DNA of 42,322 nt from Waddlia chondrophila WSU 86-1044 (GTDB lineage Bacteria > Chlamydiota > Chlamydiia > Chlamydiales > CAMCWV01). The stretch covers positions 1 through 42,322 of the forward strand of contig CAMCWV010000016.1 in NCBI GenBank assembly GCA_945882915.1. The letters are read 5' to 3'. A program made the translations under genes and the position numbers. The notes under the pieces are model-generated. The model was not told where the DNA came from. It saw nothing but the letters and a program-made list of their open reading frames with translations, and searched no databases. Below are positions 30,959-39,219 of this stretch, in pieces. Numbering within the stretch: the first letter of the stretch is position 1; every line of letters starts with the position of its first letter.

Positions 30959-31303
30959 ATGGATTTGGTACTGGCCGACCCGATTGAAGGTAAAAACGCT
31001 CAGATTTTTGAGCTTAAAGGAAGGGTGGACACGATAACAGCTGAAACGCTAGGTGTTTATCTAAAGAAGTGGATGAAGACTGAAAAGCATGTCGTTCTTG
31101 ATATGGCAGGCGTTAACTATGTCTCAAGCGCTGGGCTGCGCGTTCTTCTTTCTAATGCAAGAGATCAGGAACGCAGAAACAAAAAATTTGTGATTTGTTC
31201 CTTGCAAAAAGAGGTTGCTGAGGTCCTGAAGACAGCAGGATTTGATCTTATTTTAACCATTAAGGAAGATAGAGAAGAAGCAGTGCGGGCGTGCAGTTCC
31301 TGA
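30959..31303 (+). CDS. rsbV: Anti-sigma factor antagonist (STAS domain, RsbV-like)
   Basis: STAS proteins bind anti-sigma kinases and are switched by serine phosphorylation in partner-switching networks. The 114-residue product is a single STAS domain: FELKGRVDTITAETLGVYL, HVVLDMAGVNYVSSAGLRVL and LQKEVAEVLKTAGFDLILT. The phosphorylated serine should be in YVSSAGL at about residue 57-58. Chlamydiae carry two RsbV proteins with RsbW and RsbU; CT765 lies immediately before miaA, as here. The start is set by GAGGTAAT before ATG. Confidence 0.92.
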   Translation: MDLVLADPIEGKNAQIFELKGRVDTITAETLGVYLKKWMKTEKHVVLDMAGVNYVSSAGLRVLLSNARDQERRNKKFVICSLQKEVAEVLKTAGFDLILTIKEDREEAVRACSS

Positions 31304-31353
31304 TTTTTAGAATCAGTTTTTAAATCCATCCACCCTTAAACCCACCTCTAAAT

Positions 31354-32388
31354 ATGTCCCCAGGAATTGCTTGTGCACAGGAAGTGAAAGCCTCTCTTGG
31401 GTCTCACATTTACATTCCAGAAGAGCAGAAAGTTTTTGGTGAAACCAAAAAGAAGCCAAAGCGTGTGATTATCCTTGCTGGGCCTACTGCAGCAGGGAAG
31501 ACGAAACTCTCTCTTATGGTTGCCAAGGCACTTGGCGGGGAAATTATCTCTGCAGACTCCATGCAGGTCTATGAGGGGATGGATATCGGAACGGCTAAGG
31601 CCTCTTTAGAAGAGCGGACGGCAATTCCTCACCATCTCATTGACGTTCGAAAAATCACCGAAGAATTTAACGTCGTCGATTTTTATTATGAAGCGCGTCT
31701 GGCTTGTGAGAGCATCCATGCCCGTGGGCGGGTGCCGATTGTTGTTGGCGGCGCGGGGTTTTATTTGCACACATTTCTTTATGGACCTCCTCCGGGGCCC
31801 CCTTCTGTTCCAGAAGTTAGGCGCGTTATTGAAGAGGACATGGTCCGCTTTGGTCCTGAAGCGCTTTTTGACAAGTTGCAGGGGCTAGATCCTGTTTATT
31901 GCGAGACGATTACTAAACACGATAAGCATAAGATTGTCCGGGCCCTTGAAATCATCACTTTAACGGGAGAGAAGGTCAGCAAGGTTAGTTGGAAAAATAG
32001 AGTTTTGCCTCCTGATTATGATTTCCATTGCTGGTTTGTTTTTAGGTCGCGTGAGTCTCTTTACAGGCGCATTGAGAAGCGTTGTGACGTGATGCTTTCA
32101 GAGGGGTTTGTTAAAGAGGTGATGGAGCTAGAAAGGCAGGGGATTCGGCAGAATCATACCGCTGCCCAGGCAATTGGCTACCATCAGTGCCTGACCTACC
32201 TTCAGACAGCTCAAGGGGAAGAGGACTACAAGAATTTTGTGAGGACTTTTAAGACTGGCTCTCGTCACTATGCCAAAAGACAGTTTACGTGGTTCCGTCG
32301 CGAGCCTCTTTTCCGCTGGCTTAATATCGAGCTTCACGACATCGAAATTGCCTCAGAAATAGTCCTCCAGGACTACCTTCGTTCCTAG
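31354..32388 (+). CDS. miaA: tRNA dimethylallyltransferase MiaA
   Basis: MiaA adds a dimethylallyl group to A37 of tRNAs reading codons that start with U. The 344-residue product has the P-loop ILAGPTAAGKTKLSLMVAKA near residue 42, then ISADSMQVYEGMDIGTAKA, PHHLIDVRKITEEFNVVDFY and IVVGGAGFYLHTFLYG. RALEIITLTGEKVS and YAKRQFTWFRREP mark the C-terminal half. About 40 residues precede the P-loop, which is longer than usual, so the true start could be downstream. No Shine-Dalgarno is seen before the ATG used. Repeat P begins one base after the stop codon. Confidence 0.95.
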   Translation: MSPGIACAQEVKASLGSHIYIPEEQKVFGETKKKPKRVIILAGPTAAGKTKLSLMVAKALGGEIISADSMQVYEGMDIGTAKASLEERTAIPHHLIDVRKITEEFNVVDFYYEARLACESIHARGRVPIVVGGAGFYLHTFLYGPPPGPPSVPEVRRVIEEDMVRFGPEALFDKLQGLDPVYCETITKHDKHKIVRALEIITLTGEKVSKVSWKNRVLPPDYDFHCWFVFRSRESLYRRIEKRCDVMLSEGFVKEVMELERQGIRQNHTAAQAIGYHQCLTYLQTAQGEEDYKNFVRTFKTGSRHYAKRQFTWFRREPLFRWLNIELHDIEIASEIVLQDYLRS

Positions 32389-32389
32389 C

Positions 32390-32460
32390 TATACTCCGCT
32401 TAGCTGAAAACGGGAATTTGGATGGCGCCAAAGCCCCATTTTCAGCTACGAGGAGTATAT
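32390..32460. repeat. Repeat P copy abutting miaA stop
   Basis: The left edge TATACTCCGCTTAGCTGAAA pairs with the right edge TTTTCAGCTACGAGGAGTAT, with GATGGCGCC at the centre. The inner right arm is changed (AAAGCCCCA). It borders element A on its left side. Confidence 0.85.
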
Positions 32461-32461
32461 A

Positions 32462-32721
32462 AATAGAGCTGGCAGATAACGGTTAGCTCAGTGGGGTTTA
32501 AGGAGTGAGCGAAGCGAACTCTTTGGAGTGCTGGGACATGTCCAACGCTTTCACCAGTCCTCGACATGTCGAGGGCCAGACACACACGTTTGCTTACTAA
32601 GGTTCAGTGGGCTCGACAGGTCGAGTCCTAATAAAGCGTTGGACTTGTCCCAGCACTCCAAAGAGCAACGCTACCGCTCGCTCCTTAAGCGGGCGCTAAG
32701 CTAAACGCTGTCAAGCACGAG
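32462..32721 (+). repeat. Element A, copy 1 (260-bp long-hairpin element)
   Basis: The element reads as one long imperfect stem. Its left half contains CTCTTTGGAGTGCTGGGACA and TGTCCAACGCTTT; its right half contains AAAGCGTTGGACTTGTCCCA and CAGCACTCCAAAGAG. The apex has two smaller stems, CCTCGACATGTCGAGG and GCTCGACAGGTCGAGT. It is about 93% identical by eye to the reverse complement of 42022-42282. No open frame spans it. It is flanked on both sides by repeat P. It could be a mobile non-coding element or the template of a structured RNA. Confidence 0.85.
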
Positions 32722-32724
32722 GGC

Positions 32725-32796
32725 GTATACTCCTCGTAGCTGAAAATGGGAATTTGGACGGCGCCAAATTCCCATTTTCAGCTAAGAAAAGTATAT
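32725..32796. repeat. Repeat P copy right of element A
   Basis: GTATACTCCTCGTAGCTGAA pairs with TTTTCAGCTAAGAAAAGTAT across GGACGGCGCC; the right edge has AAGAAAAG in place of AAGAGGAG. It ends in an ATG at 32795. Confidence 0.88.
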
Positions 32797-32917
32797 GTCC
32801 CTAGCCCCAAAAACACAAATCAAGATTCGGAAATTCAGGAAGCTGCGCATGGGCGTTGCTCTTTTGGCATCTGCAAAGATTATAATTTTTTCACTTGGAA
32901 GCTTAAGGCCTTATTAG
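32795..32917 (+). CDS. Possible small basic protein (40 aa), speculative
   Basis: An open frame starts at the ATG at the right edge of repeat P, in the position where murG and cutA start relative to their repeats. It would encode a short peptide with a basic N-terminus (KIRKFRKLR) and a hydrophobic stretch (MGVALLASAKIIIFSLG). The would-be Shine-Dalgarno is degenerate (AAGAAAAG). It may be only chance. A separate hairpin follows at 32930. Confidence 0.2.
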   Translation: MSLAPKTQIKIRKFRKLRMGVALLASAKIIIFSLGSLRPY

Positions 32918-32929
32918 TGAGTGGTTTAT

Positions 32930-32956
32930 CTGAATACCCCCTTCGGGGGTATTCAG
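32930..32956. terminator. Strong short hairpin between miaA and mqnC
   Basis: CTGAATACCCCC and GGGGGTATTCAG form a perfect 12-base stem with a TTC loop. No T-run follows directly on either strand, although TTCTTTTT occurs about 10 bases downstream on the plus strand. It lies 43 bases beyond the mqnC stop on the minus strand, so it may end transcripts from one or both sides. Confidence 0.5.
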
Positions 32957-32999
32957 AAAGAGCAGTTCTTTTTGCGCACAGTCCCCTTACTATCCCACT

Positions 33000-34043
33000 T
33001 TATGCGTGGGTGATGGTTTGGTAGAGAGGGTTGCGCTCGACGGGTTCAAAACCGGCATCGCGGATCATTTGCAGGATCCCTTCGTGGTCAGTTTTGTTGA
33101 TCCAGTTAGTAGCTTTGTGGACGTTTTCTTCCAGAATAATTCCACCGAAGTCATCGGCTCCATACGACAGTGCGCGCATGCCGATCTCTTTCCCTTCACT
33201 GAACCATGACGCTTGGATGTGATCGAAGTTATCAAGATAGATCCGAGCAAATGCGAGGATCCGGAAGTAGGCGTTTTCACCTGCCCAGTGTTTGACTATT
33301 CGGCGTAGTGCCGTTCTGTCTCGTTTGTAGCTCCAGGGGATGAATGCTGTGAAGCCAGGGTTATTGTCCTGCGCTTTTCTGAGCGTATCAAGATGAATTA
33401 GAATGTCTTTGGGCTCTTCTACGTGTCCATACATCATGGTAGCTGTCGAGCGGAAGCCCACGGCATGAGCAGTTTCGTGGACGTCCATCCATGCGCCGGG
33501 GGCCATCTTTTTTGGGGAGATTGCCATTCGCACGCGCTCTGATAAGATTTCGGCGCCGCCTCCGGGAAAGGTCCGTTGCCCTGCATCATAAAGTGCTTGG
33601 AATACTTCACGCAGCGATTTATTTGAAACGCGTGCGCAATTCCAGATTTCTGGAGCGGAGAAAAAGTGAGGGTGGATTTCTGGGTAGAGCTCCCTAGCTG
33701 TCTTAACTAGGGCAACATAGTAATCTAATTTTAGGGTGTCGTTTAGGCCGCCTTGAAGGAGCACTGTAGAAAGGCCAGCGTTTCGGGCGATATCAAAATG
33801 TTTCATTACCTCATCAATTGACTTGGTATAGGCATCGCGTGCCCCCTCTTTCCTGTAAAAGGCGCAGAAAGAACAGTCAGCATTACATACGTTTGTATAG
33901 TTGGGATTTGAATCGAGAACGAAGGTCACTTGGTTGCCGGGATTCTTCTCTTGGCGGACTGCTATGGCGAGTTTTTGCAGCTCTTCTAATGAGCCTTCTT
34001 TGAATAAATGGAGCCCTTCTTCAAAACTTAATCGGTTCGCCAT
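33000..34043 (-). CDS. mqnC: Cyclic dehypoxanthine futalosine synthase MqnC (radical SAM)
   Basis: MqnC cyclises dehypoxanthine futalosine in the futalosine route to menaquinone, the route used by chlamydiae. The 347-residue product has the radical SAM cluster motif CNADCSFCAFY (CxxxCxxC) near residue 53. FVLDSNPNYTNVCNADC precedes it. LLQGGLNDTLKLDYYVALV, FPGGGAEILSERVRMAISP, MMYGHVEEPKDILIHLDTL and FIPWSYKRDRT are typical of the MqnC/MqnE/CofH group, and GGGAEIL favours MqnC. It is encoded opposite to both neighbours. The C. trachomatis gene between miaA and the CT768 coiled-coil gene matches this position. Confidence 0.92.
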   Translation of the reverse strand: MANRLSFEEGLHLFKEGSLEELQKLAIAVRQEKNPGNQVTFVLDSNPNYTNVCNADCSFCAFYRKEGARDAYTKSIDEVMKHFDIARNAGLSTVLLQGGLNDTLKLDYYVALVKTARELYPEIHPHFFSAPEIWNCARVSNKSLREVFQALYDAGQRTFPGGGAEILSERVRMAISPKKMAPGAWMDVHETAHAVGFRSTATMMYGHVEEPKDILIHLDTLRKAQDNNPGFTAFIPWSYKRDRTALRRIVKHWAGENAYFRILAFARIYLDNFDHIQASWFSEGKEIGMRALSYGADDFGGIILEENVHKATNWINKTDHEGILQMIRDAGFEPVERNPLYQTITHA

Positions 34044-34198
34044 CTTTCTATTCCTAATTTTAATTAGACAGTTTGAGCGCTATTGAAGCGAAGATCCTAC
34101 TTTCATATCTAACTAGTCGTCAACTAAATAAACTTTACCGAAAATGTCTCGGGTGACTAACATGTATCCCTGATAAATCTATATACTTCGAGAGTCTC

Positions 34199-35950
34199 AT
34201 GAACACCACTCCAGATTCGGTTTCTTCTAAATCGGATAATAATCAAGACCAATCTTTTTCATTGCTTGATAGTGAAACGCATTTAGAAACCTCTTCAGCT
34301 GAAGAGCTTCCTGATAGTCAGGAGATGGCACATATCGAAACGGCTCTTGAAGTGCATCACGAAGCTATTTTAGAGGATGTGTTAGAACAGACGGCATCCC
34401 ATCATCCAAAGCTCAACGAGCGGCTCAAGGCTCTGGAAGCCCTCCCTTCTCCAGAAGGGAGAGTGCGCGGAACGATTGCATTCATGAAAGAGGTTCTTGC
34501 GCAGGCCTCGGGTGCTGCTTTCAGAGAGTTCGGTGAAATAAGACGTTTATGTTTAGTCTTCTTCAAAGACGCCTTGTTTAAAGACCCCGCTATTGTATTG
34601 CTTCGCACAGAACTGTGGGAAGAGTACTGTCAGCTCTCTGAAGAGGCTCAGTACCTCAAGCATAAGCTAGATAAAGAATCAGAATTTGCTGTTGAGCAGC
34701 TAGAGATTGCGATTCAAGTTCTCGAAAATGAGATTGCCAAGTTTGATGAAACAATCGGCTCTTTCGATGAATTTGCTTTGCCAACTTTCCCCCAAACATT
34801 AGAGCACAAAAAAGAGCTCTACTTCGGTTTGCAAAAGCAACTGAGCCTTCTTTATATTTATGCGACTAAAGTAAATGAGCTGCGCAAAGAGCTGATTAAA
34901 ACAGATATGCGTATCCGTCAGAAAAATCTCTTCTTCAAAAGACTTGCTGCTATCGGCGATCAGGTATTCCCTGCGCGCAAAACTTTGATCAAAGAGATTT
35001 CAACACTGTTCATTGAAGATATCGGAGCGTTTGTCTCTTCTTATTTTGTTGGAGAAGATATTAGAGCTCCTCTGTTTGTTCTCAGAGAAGAGATTAAGGT
35101 CCTTCAAGTGCTTGCAAAGGTTCTTACGCTCAATACACAGGCGTTTAACCAGACACGTAGGCACCTTAGCGAGTGCTGGGATAAAGTGAAGGTTCTTGAC
35201 AAAGAACGGAAGAAGACTCGTCTGCAACAGAAAGAGGTCTTTAAGGAAAATATCGAGCAAGTAACAGCTAAAGTTAAAGAGTGCTCTGAGGCCTTTCAGG
35301 CGCAGCAATTCTCTCCACAGCAGGCTCAAGACAAGCTCCAGGAGATCTTCCAGTTTGTGAACGATCTTGATGTTGGCCGTGATGAGCGAAAGGTTCTCCG
35401 GGATATCGTTGGGGACGTTCGTAGACAAGTTCATGATGTTACTCGCGCAAAAGAAGCCGAGCACATAGAGCACGAAAAAGAAAAAGAAAGACAAAAGAGA
35501 GCTGCCTTTTTCGCATGCCGTGACAAGGTAGAGGCTTTTGTTAGCAAGGCGGGAAGCCTTTCTGCTGAAGAGATCATTCAGGAAAGAGATGCTCTAAGCG
35601 CCGAGATCGAAAGTGCAACTTTTGTGAAAGTAGAAAAGCAGAGCCTTCAGCTCGCGCTTAAGCCACTACGTGAAGTGATTCTTGAGAAGCAAGAGCTAGC
35701 CATTCTTACTCTTCCAGAAGGAGACAGGCATGCTCTTGAGCAGCTTAAAGTGCTGCTTAAGCAGAAGATTGCCCGTCAAGTCGAGATCAAGGCTCAGCTT
35801 GAAGAGTACCGCAAGCAGTGTGGGGGCTTTTTAGACTTCCAAAAGGCGATTCAGATTAGCGAGCAAACAGAAAAAGAAAAAGTCGACCTCAGGAAAATTA
35901 ACCTCGGCATCGACGAGCTCAAAAAGAAGATCGCCAAGTTTAAAGCATAA
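34199..35950 (+). CDS. Coiled-coil protein in CT768 position, unknown function
   Basis: I recognise no functional domain. The 583-residue product is soluble, very rich in Glu, Lys, Leu and Gln, and mostly predicted coiled coil from its heptad-like spacing (for example LEIAIQVLENEIAKFDET, VKVLDKERKKTRLQQKEVF). An acidic, Ser/Glu-rich N-terminal 60 residues has no signal peptide. A coiled-coil protein of similar size, CT768, follows the mqnC-like gene in C. trachomatis, so this is probably its orthologue. No strong Shine-Dalgarno is seen before the ATG. It is divergent from mqnC with a 155-base gap. Confidence 0.85.
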   Translation: MNTTPDSVSSKSDNNQDQSFSLLDSETHLETSSAEELPDSQEMAHIETALEVHHEAILEDVLEQTASHHPKLNERLKALEALPSPEGRVRGTIAFMKEVLAQASGAAFREFGEIRRLCLVFFKDALFKDPAIVLLRTELWEEYCQLSEEAQYLKHKLDKESEFAVEQLEIAIQVLENEIAKFDETIGSFDEFALPTFPQTLEHKKELYFGLQKQLSLLYIYATKVNELRKELIKTDMRIRQKNLFFKRLAAIGDQVFPARKTLIKEISTLFIEDIGAFVSSYFVGEDIRAPLFVLREEIKVLQVLAKVLTLNTQAFNQTRRHLSECWDKVKVLDKERKKTRLQQKEVFKENIEQVTAKVKECSEAFQAQQFSPQQAQDKLQEIFQFVNDLDVGRDERKVLRDIVGDVRRQVHDVTRAKEAEHIEHEKEKERQKRAAFFACRDKVEAFVSKAGSLSAEEIIQERDALSAEIESATFVKVEKQSLQLALKPLREVILEKQELAILTLPEGDRHALEQLKVLLKQKIARQVEIKAQLEEYRKQCGGFLDFQKAIQISEQTEKEKVDLRKINLGIDELKKKIAKFKA

Positions 35951-35978
35951 GCAAGGCGCGTGGCTCTCAAATTCGCGA

Positions 35979-36232
35979 ATTTAAGGAGCGAGCGTTAGCA
36001 AGCTCTTTGGAGTGCTGGGACTTGTCCAATCTTCCGTCCAGTCCTCGACATGTCGAGGACTGGACGGAAGATTGCAATGCGATTTATTAGGCAAAAACCT
36101 GTATAGCCCGAGCTTGTATAGCCGGGATATGTCCCAGCTTAACAAAGCGTTGGACTTGTCCCAGTACTCCAACCAGCGCTCCAAAGAGCTCGCTAACGCT
36201 GGCTCCTAGGCTCTCAAGAGAGCTCGGCTAAC
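35979..36232 (+). repeat. Element A, diverged copy 3
   Basis: It shares AAGGAGCGAGCGTTAGC, CTCTTTGGAGTGCTGGGAC on the left and AAAGCGTTGGACTTGTCCCA on the right with copies 1 and 2, but the interior differs and no repeat P flanks it. It contains the perfect palindrome described separately and an extra stem (GAGCTCGCTAACGCTGGCTC side). From 36233 to 36421 I see no gene; TAGGGGATAAACTT supplies a weak Shine-Dalgarno for glnA. Confidence 0.75.
36027..36074. repeat. Perfect 48-bp uninterrupted palindrome
   Basis: CAATCTTCCGTCCAGTCCTC at the left end is mirrored exactly by GAGGACTGGACGGAAGATTG at the right end, with GACATGTC at the centre and no spacer. The central CAGTCCTCGACATGTCGAGG is shared with element A copies 1 and 2; the outer arms are new to this copy. 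Confidence 0.93.
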
Positions 36233-36421
36233 GCACTGACTCTTCTAATAGCTGCTCAAGGTGGTTATATTTGATTTGTTCCGATGTTTGCATGATATCT
36301 TGACCTGCCACTTTTGCTAGCAGTAGGAACTGCCGTGGTAGTAAGACCAGATAGACGGTTACGGGCGTTAGCGCTCAAGAGACAGTGGGAAATTTTATAG
36401 AGCAATATAGGGGATAAACTT

Positions 36422-38617
36422 ATGAAGGCTCGGTTTGAGGCATTGCAAGTGGTAGGTGCGCGCACCACACATGCTGTAAAGGGAAGTGAGAAGGGGGTCA
36501 TGGAGCGCTTCGGCTCCCGCGTTTTTAACAGGCAAGTTATGGAACAGCGCCTGCCTAAGGCTGTCTATCAGAACGTGATTAGTGCAATGCAAGGGCGCGG
36601 CAAGATTCAGCCTGAACATGCCGACACAATCGCTATGGCAATGAAAGATTGGGCCGTTGAGCTCGGAGCCACTCACTACACCCATTGGTTTCAACCCCTG
36701 ACAGGTGCAGCAGCAGAGAAGCACGATGCTTTTATTGACTGGAAGACAACCGATACAGTGATCGAGAAGTTCGGGGGTAACCAGCTCATTCAAGGGGAGC
36801 CGGATGCCTCGTCATTCCCTTCAGGAGGTCTTCGAAGCACTTATGAGGCTCGAGGTTATACTGGATGGGATCCTTCTTCTTACGCTTTTGTCTGGAAGGG
36901 GGGCGATGGGATGATGCTCTGCATCCCTTCGGTGTTCTTTTCATGGACAGGAGATGTCCTTGATAAAAAAATCCCACTTTTGCGCGCTGACCAGAAGATT
37001 AACGATGCCTGCATGCGCCTTTTAGCGCTCACCGGCACCGATGCGAATTCTGTGTTCTCTACGTTAGGGTGGGAGCAAGAGTACTTCATTGTTGACAGGG
37101 CGCTTAGAAATCTGCGCCCAGATCTCCTCTTGCTTGGACGTACGGTCTATGGAGACATCGGTCCTAAAGGACAAGAGCTTGACGATCATTACTTTGGCGC
37201 TATTAAGGATCGCATTCTTTCATTTATGAAGGACTTCGAAAACGAGGCAATGGAGCTGGGGATTGCTGTTAAGACGCGCCACAATGAGGTGGCTCCTTCG
37301 CAGTACGAAATTGCGCCTGTTTTCGAAAAGGCCTCTTTGAGTGTCGATCACAATATTTTGATGATGGAGCTGATGCGTCATGTCGCAGTGCAGCACAACC
37401 TGGTTTGTCTTTTCCATGAAAAGCCATTTGCCGGTGTTAATGGATCGGGTAAGCATAACAACTGGTCGCTTGCAACTGACACTGGTTTTAATTTGTTAGA
37501 CCCCACAGATACTCCAGAAAGCAGCTTGCAGTTCCTTATTATGATTACGGCTGTGCTTCATGCGGTCTATGAGAATTCTGATCTGCTTCGCGCCTCTGTT
37601 GGTTCTGCAGCTAATGATTACCGGTTAGGGGCTAATGAGGCTCCTCCCGCAATCATTTCTGTTTATCTCGGAGATGCCCTAGAGTCCCTTTTTAATGATA
37701 TTGAGTCAAAAGGGTCTCACACGTCATCTGAAAAGGTTAAATATGATCTTGGGATTCCGGTAATCCCACATCTTTCTAAAGATAATACAGATCGGAATCG
37801 CACTTCTCCTTTTGCCTTCACAGGCAATAAGTTTGAGTTTCGTGCTGTTGGAGCTTCTGCTAGCTGCGCTCTTCCGATTACCATGTTGAATGCGATTGTG
37901 TCGCATAGTCTTAATAAGATTGTAGATGATATCGAGGCGAATTTGAATGGGACAAATCCGCATAGTAAGGGCGTTCCTACAAGAAAAGCTCTTGCTGAAG
38001 CAGCTATGCCAGTGCTTAAGAAGTATCTTAAGCATTCCAAGAGCATTCGTTTTACAGGCGACAACTATTCGGATGCCTGGGAAAAAGAAGCAAAGAAAAG
38101 GGGGCTTGGAAACTTCCACAAGTCCACACATGCTTTTGCTGCTCTGAAGAGTGCTAAAGCATGTGTGGTCTTTCAGGGGATCTTGACAAAGCAGGAGCTT
38201 GAAGCGCGCTATGAGATAAGTATGGAGCTCTATGCAAAGAACTCTAATATCGAGGCGAAACTTATGGTAGATCTTTTCCGCACGCAGATCCTTCCTGCAG
38301 CGATTGATTGCCAAAAGGCTGTTGCTGAAAGTCTACAGGCGCTTAGTGCGGTCCAAAAAGGGGGAGGCGTTCAGCAGCGCGCTGTCTTAAAAGAGCTTTC
38401 CAATGCAATTGAAGAGGCGATTAAGGCGGTTGATGGCGTTGAGGGTGCTAGGGCGTCTGCAATGGCAAAGCATGGCGCTGCATGCGCGCTTGCATTTAGC
38501 GATGTTGTGTCGCTTAAAAATAGCATTGCCCGCAAGGCTGTAGATGCTTTGGAGTGCATTGTCGATGATAGGCGTTGGCCTTTGCCTAAGTATCGAGAAC
38601 TTCTCTTTTTGGTTTAA
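36422..38617 (+). CDS. glnN: Glutamine synthetase type III (GSIII / GlnN)
   Basis: This enzyme makes glutamine from glutamate and ammonia. The 731-residue length and the sequence mark the large type III form, not GlnA I. LGATHYTHWFQPLTGAAAEK, EPDASSFPSGGLRSTYEARG, ATP-site GVNGSGKHNNWSLATDTGFN, and NRTSPFAFTGNKFEFRAVGA are typical. The C-terminal 200 residues are the helical GSIII extension. Chlamydiaceae lack glutamine synthetase, so its presence points to an environmental chlamydia with wider metabolism. The stop shares one base with the nadD start. A weak AGGGGATA precedes the ATG. Transfer from another phylum is possible but untested. Confidence 0.95.
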   Translation: MKARFEALQVVGARTTHAVKGSEKGVMERFGSRVFNRQVMEQRLPKAVYQNVISAMQGRGKIQPEHADTIAMAMKDWAVELGATHYTHWFQPLTGAAAEKHDAFIDWKTTDTVIEKFGGNQLIQGEPDASSFPSGGLRSTYEARGYTGWDPSSYAFVWKGGDGMMLCIPSVFFSWTGDVLDKKIPLLRADQKINDACMRLLALTGTDANSVFSTLGWEQEYFIVDRALRNLRPDLLLLGRTVYGDIGPKGQELDDHYFGAIKDRILSFMKDFENEAMELGIAVKTRHNEVAPSQYEIAPVFEKASLSVDHNILMMELMRHVAVQHNLVCLFHEKPFAGVNGSGKHNNWSLATDTGFNLLDPTDTPESSLQFLIMITAVLHAVYENSDLLRASVGSAANDYRLGANEAPPAIISVYLGDALESLFNDIESKGSHTSSEKVKYDLGIPVIPHLSKDNTDRNRTSPFAFTGNKFEFRAVGASASCALPITMLNAIVSHSLNKIVDDIEANLNGTNPHSKGVPTRKALAEAAMPVLKKYLKHSKSIRFTGDNYSDAWEKEAKKRGLGNFHKSTHAFAALKSAKACVVFQGILTKQELEARYEISMELYAKNSNIEAKLMVDLFRTQILPAAIDCQKAVAESLQALSAVQKGGGVQQRAVLKELSNAIEEAIKAVDGVEGARASAMAKHGAACALAFSDVVSLKNSIARKAVDALECIVDDRRWPLPKYRELLFLV

Positions 38618-39219
38618 TGATGAAAATAGGCCTGTACGGCGGAAGTTTTGATCCCATCCATTTTGGCCATCTTAATCTGGCTCGTGAGCTTAAAGAAAAG
38701 TGCCATTTGGATGAGGTCTGGTTTTATCCGGCCAAGATGGCCCCTTTTAAGGAGGGGCTAGGCACCGTCTCTCCAGAGCATCGCCTCTGCATGGTGCAGC
38801 TGGCAACTCAAGGCATTCCAGGTTTACGCGTTATTGACATAGAACTTTACAGGGAAGGGCCTTCTTACACAGTTGATACCCTTCGATTGCTCACTGAGCA
38901 GGAACATGGGCGCTCAAAAGAGTTTCGGCTCCTTTTAGGAGCAGATGCTGCGGCTCACTTTTCGAAATGGAAAGAGCCGGAAGAGATTATTCGGCTGGCG
39001 CCTCTTTGTGTGGGATGTCGCTCTTATGAGGCGGTTTTTTCTGCCTCCAATTCGCCTGTGATTGCTAAAGCTCTTGAGGAGGGGAGTGTCGAGACCTCTC
39101 TTGTGGAAGTCAGCAGCACGGATGTGCGCTCTCGCCTTCAGAGCGGCCTTCCTTGCGACCACCTCGTCCCAGCTAGCGTCCTCGCCTACATCTCACAAAA
39201 TAACCTATACTCCTCGTAG
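38617..39219 (+). CDS. nadD: Nicotinate-nucleotide adenylyltransferase NadD
   Basis: NadD adenylates nicotinate mononucleotide in NAD synthesis. The 200-residue product begins KIGLYGGSFDPIHFGHLNLA, the nucleotidyltransferase HxGH motif (HFGH). It continues EVWFYPAKMAPFKEG, GPSYTVDTLRLLTEQ, FRLLLGADAAAHFSKWKEP and the ISSTDVRSR-like VSSTDVRSRLQSGLP. It overlaps the glutamine synthetase stop by one base (TAATG), so the two are coupled. The last three codons and the stop (TAC TCC TCG TAG) lie inside repeat P. Confidence 0.94.
   Translation: MMKIGLYGGSFDPIHFGHLNLARELKEKCHLDEVWFYPAKMAPFKEGLGTVSPEHRLCMVQLATQGIPGLRVIDIELYREGPSYTVDTLRLLTEQEHGRSKEFRLLLGADAAAHFSKWKEPEEIIRLAPLCVGCRSYEAVFSASNSPVIAKALEEGSVETSLVEVSSTDVRSRLQSGLPCDHLVPASVLAYISQNNLYSS

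Noticed and set aside
32462..32721. tRNA or rRNA gene in element A
   Set aside because: No cloverleaf with T-loop GGTTCGA and CCA end could be laid out, and no rRNA motif is present.
32930..32956. Definite intrinsic terminator
   Set aside because: The stem is perfect, but a T-run does not follow directly on either strand, so it is listed with moderate confidence only.
32746..33024. 92-codon plus-strand open frame beside mqnC
   Set aside because: It begins inside repeat P, runs through the 32930 hairpin and overlaps the mqnC end, with no family resemblance.
37724..38314. 196-codon minus-strand open frame inside glnN
   Set aside because: It lies wholly antisense to a confidently identified gene and its composition is that of a shadow frame.
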